The notes below the pieces were generated by a model that was not told where the DNA came from, made no database searches, and saw only the letters and a program-made list of their open reading frames with translations. The position numbers were made by a program, and so were the translations under genes. Source: a virus. Taken from it: DNA of 33,450 nucleotides. The DNA lies in IMG/VR virus record IMGVR_UViG_3300021963_000402, positions 1-33,450 of that record, one strand, 5' to 3'. Positions 31,014-33,450 of the stretch are shown here, in pieces; position 1 is the first letter of the stretch, and every line of letters starts with the position of its first letter.

Positions 31014-33437
31014 ATGAAAGAACTAACAGATTTAAACATACAGCAATTAGGAACAAGCTATGATTCCCTAAAGATTAATCAAAATTTTCAGCAGATTCAA
31101 GACGCAATCGATCTGCTACAAACAACTTTTGGGATAACCATAGAACTACCAGGATTTGATGCTCAAAATGCTAAATTTACAGTTGATGTATTAAGAGCAA
31201 ATTCTATAAAACTTCCTGCTACTGGTGCAGTTAAAATCGGATTAGACGGTAATGATGGTGGTATTACTGGATCTTCCTTCAATGTTATTAATAATGCTTA
31301 CGTTGGTGGTGATTTAGACATTTATAACAAAAATGGAACTGGAGGTAGAGTAAGATTTAGAGTTGATAAAAACACCGAGATTACCAAACCCCCAATTCCT
31401 GGTCAAGTAAGATTTACTGGTAATGCTTTCCAGGGATATGTTTATCAAAACGAGGTTAATTCCTCATTTTCTTTTGAAATAAACTCAGGATCGACCGGAG
31501 GAACGATCGAAATTTTCATCAACGGGAATTCTCTCACAACCACAACCTGGCAGGGTGCAGCTTATTTAACAGGTCAAAAAATCGTTGCTGATATTATCGC
31601 TATATCAAATGGCACGGTAAAAGCATTCTCTGATGCCACCACAGTAACGATAGAATCAGTTACTGGATATGCATCATATTATAATAATGCACCCGTAGTT
31701 TTAACTACTAATAATATTAGTGTTACACCATCAACAGGAATAATGTCAGGAGGTATAGACGGAACACAAGGATGGGTGAACTTCACTGGTTATATTGGAG
31801 CAACAGGAGGAACTGGTTCCTCTGGACCAACAGGGGCAACAGGGGCAACCGGTCCATCAGGAGGAAGTTCAGGATCAGCAGGATCTTCTGGATCTTCAGG
31901 TTCTTCTGGATCTACTGGATCCTCTGGAAGCTCTGGTTTATCTGGGACATCAGGAAGCTCTGGTCAAAATGGAACTTCAGGAACTGCGGGGACCTCTGGT
32001 GAATCTGGATCTGTTGGGCCAAGAGGATCTACCGGACCAGCAGGGACTTCAGGAACTTCTGGACAAACTGGAACATCTGGTTCTTCAGGATCATCAGGAT
32101 CTGCAGGTAGATCAGGAACCTCAGGAACTTCGGGATCTACAGGATCTTCAGGATCCTCTGGCCAAACAGGTACTTCTGGTTCTTCCGGAACTAGTAGCAC
32201 ATCAGGAACATCTGGTTCTTCAGGATCCACCGGTTCTTCAGGATCCACAGGATCTTCAGGAAGCTCTGGAGAATCCGGATCCTCAGGACTAAGCGGTGAC
32301 AGATATGCTACAAATGCTTCAGTTTATGATGCAACTCACACCACTGCTAATGGATTGGATTTATCCGCCTTAGTAGTAGATACTTCGGTTGTTTATTTAA
32401 ATACAGCTTTACTTGATCTTTCCTATACAGTAGCACAAAGTGTAATTGTTGCAGTAGATTCTAATAACTATTTTGCTGGAATAGTCCAATCTGCTATCGC
32501 AAGTAGTGGATACTATGATATTTTGGTTAAGGACGTTGAGGGCACTACAAATTATGGATCTTCTCAGGTTTGGTCTATGAATCTTGACGGTGCAGTTGGA
32601 CCAGCTGGTCCTAACGGAACATCGGGATCTGGAGGAACCTCCGGATCTTCAGGTACTTCCGGTACATCGGGATCATCAGGAAGATCTGGATCTTCCGGTT
32701 CTTCCGGATCAACAGGAACTTCTGGCTCTTCTGGTACTTCTGGTTCTTCTGGTACAGCCGGAATGGACGGATCATCAGGATCTTCCGGTAGTACAGGATC
32801 ATCTGGTAGCACTGGATCTTCCGGTAGCACAGGATCTTCTGGATCTTCTGGAGAATCTGGAACATCTGGATCTTCTGGTAGCACTGGATCTTCCGGTAGT
32901 ACAGGATCATCTGGATCTTCTGGAGTATCTGGATCATCAGGAACATCAGGAGTTGGTGGTGCAAATGGTACATCAACTCAAGTTGCGTTTTTTACCGGAT
33001 CAACAACTCTTGGATCAGATTCCGGACTTTATTGGGACAACAGCAATAAAAGATTAGGTATTGGAGCAGGTACAAACCCAGCCTATCCATTAGAGGTAGA
33101 TGGTAACGTTACAGGTATTTCGATCTATGCTAGCCATGACGTTGCAGCATATTCTGATATTTCAGTTAAAGATGAAATTGAAGAAATACCAAATGCAATC
33201 GAGAAGATAAAACAAATTAGGGGAGTAACCTTTGTAAGAAAAGATTCGGAATCTAAAGAAAGAAGAGCAGGTGTTATTGCTCAGGAGGTAGAAAAAGTTA
33301 TTCCTGAAGTTATAAGTAAAAAAGAGGACGGAACATTGATGGTAGCTTACGGAAACCTTACATCTTTGTTAATCCAAGCGATTAAGGAGCAACAAATTGA
33401 AATAGATAATTTAAAAAAGATCATAGCGGAGAAATAA
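31014..33437 (+). CDS. Long collagen-like tail fibre with S74 self-cleaving chaperone
   Basis: An 807-residue fibre. The N-terminal 70 residues (MKELTDLNIQQLGTSYDSL; FQQIQDAIDLLQTT) look like a coiled-coil attachment domain. Beta domains run to about residue 255, then a collagen-like shaft (31793-32295; ATGPSGGSSGSAG). A small globular insert follows (DRYATNASVYDATH to VWSMNLDG), then a second collagen-like shaft (32590-32958). The last 95 residues are an intramolecular chaperone of the peptidase S74 type: SDISVKDEIEEI (S714, D715, K719 in the expected Ser-Asp/Lys arrangement), RAGVIAQEVEKVIPEVI, and a closing helix (LIQAIKEQQIEIDNLKKII). It should trimerise the fibre and then cut itself off. 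It is the only fibre here with this domain. Confidence 0.9.
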   Translation: MKELTDLNIQQLGTSYDSLKINQNFQQIQDAIDLLQTTFGITIELPGFDAQNAKFTVDVLRANSIKLPATGAVKIGLDGNDGGITGSSFNVINNAYVGGDLDIYNKNGTGGRVRFRVDKNTEITKPPIPGQVRFTGNAFQGYVYQNEVNSSFSFEINSGSTGGTIEIFINGNSLTTTTWQGAAYLTGQKIVADIIAISNGTVKAFSDATTVTIESVTGYASYYNNAPVVLTTNNISVTPSTGIMSGGIDGTQGWVNFTGYIGATGGTGSSGPTGATGATGPSGGSSGSAGSSGSSGSSGSTGSSGSSGLSGTSGSSGQNGTSGTAGTSGESGSVGPRGSTGPAGTSGTSGQTGTSGSSGSSGSAGRSGTSGTSGSTGSSGSSGQTGTSGSSGTSSTSGTSGSSGSTGSSGSTGSSGSSGESGSSGLSGDRYATNASVYDATHTTANGLDLSALVVDTSVVYLNTALLDLSYTVAQSVIVAVDSNNYFAGIVQSAIASSGYYDILVKDVEGTTNYGSSQVWSMNLDGAVGPAGPNGTSGSGGTSGSSGTSGTSGSSGRSGSSGSSGSTGTSGSSGTSGSSGTAGMDGSSGSSGSTGSSGSTGSSGSTGSSGSSGESGTSGSSGSTGSSGSTGSSGSSGVSGSSGTSGVGGANGTSTQVAFFTGSTTLGSDSGLYWDNSNKRLGIGAGTNPAYPLEVDGNVTGISIYASHDVAAYSDISVKDEIEEIPNAIEKIKQIRGVTFVRKDSESKERRAGVIAQEVEKVIPEVISKKEDGTLMVAYGNLTSLLIQAIKEQQIEIDNLKKIIAEK
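31793..32295 (+). repeat. Collagen-like shaft tract 1 of the S74 fibre
   Basis: Gly-x-y triplets ([26 protein letters not shown]) over about 165 residues. Many units are 9-base near-repeats of GGATCTTCTGG type. Confidence 0.8.
32590..32958 (+). repeat. Collagen-like shaft tract 2 of the S74 fibre
   Basis: Gly-x-y triplets of about 120 residues, including repeated [19 protein letters not shown] units; the DNA is related to the tracts in fibres 1 and 2. Confidence 0.8.
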
Positions 33438-33442
33438 CTATT

Positions 33443-33450
33443 ATGCCTAG
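33443..33450 (+). CDS. Possible start of the next gene (cut by window edge)
   Basis: An ATG at 33443 begins 5 bases after the S74 fibre stop in the same strand (ATG CCT ...). Several fibre genes here start MP. Only two and a half codons are visible, so this is a weak call. Confidence 0.3.

Noticed and set aside
1-33450. tRNA or other structured RNA genes
   Set aside because: All gaps between genes are short (at most about 100 bases) and none shows a cloverleaf or CCA end by eye.

Overview
The window is a continuous, AT-rich piece of a large T4-like myovirus genome (contractile tail, class Caudoviricetes). Every gene I accept lies on the + strand, and genes are packed with gaps of a few bases or TAATG/ATGA overlaps. 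Recognisable T4-type products are a tail sheath (gp18), tail tubes (gp19), a baseplate protein (gp26-like), a late sigma-like protein (gp55-like), a head-completion nuclease (gp4), portals (gp20), DNA ligase (gp30-like), a sliding-clamp loader (gp44, perhaps gp62) and a FEN/RNase H nuclease. Start codons are preceded by A/T-rich leaders rather than Shine-Dalgarno sequences. Two intergenic regions carry TATATTTG, which matches the TAnnTTTG -7 box of Bacteroidota. The host is therefore probably a Bacteroidota bacterium, perhaps a flavobacterium; this is inference.

Layout. 1-4542: tail sheath (its 5' end is cut by the window) and two paralogous tail tube genes, closed by a strong terminator. 4644-7693: a small membrane protein, a gp26-like baseplate gene with an ATG-less reading frame overlapping its end, and a Pro/Ala-rich protein starting at TTG. 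7696-10868: a TAnnTTTG promoter, then a small unknown gene, dCMP deaminase, an ECF-like sigma factor, an unknown protein, a RecB/Cas4-type nuclease and a helical protein, closed by a second terminator. 10902-12314: an unusual membrane/coiled-coil/acidic-tail protein. 12323-19254: an adhesin block with paralogous base proteins, collagen-like Gly-Thr-Ser/Gly-Ser-Ser fibres, a polyglycine plus fibrinogen-like protein and a LamG-like lectin. 19304-26632: one tightly coupled cluster with a large unknown protein, an ATG-less 81-codon frame entered from it, a gp55-like late sigma, gp4, an unknown protein and two complete paralogous portals. 26638-30971: a second TAnnTTTG promoter and a replication block (ligase, clamp loader, GMP-kinase-like enzyme, FEN nuclease, possible clamp-loader small subunit). 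31014-33437: a long collagen-like fibre ending in an S74 self-cleaving chaperone.

How it fits together. Two promoter types can be seen: TAnnTTTG elements before the nucleotide-metabolism and replication blocks (host-like, probably early), and a GATATATA-type box 17-23 bases before several virion genes (probably late, and a candidate target of the phage's own gp55-like or ECF-like sigma). The most unusual observations are (i) an A9-G run at the end of the 774-codon gene that leads into an 81-codon frame with no ATG, GTG or TTG, followed by a strong hairpin; (ii) a CTT-TGA +1 shift context at the end of the gp26-like gene, next to an ATG-less frame; (iii) duplicated portal and tail tube genes; and (iv) the diverse adhesin block.
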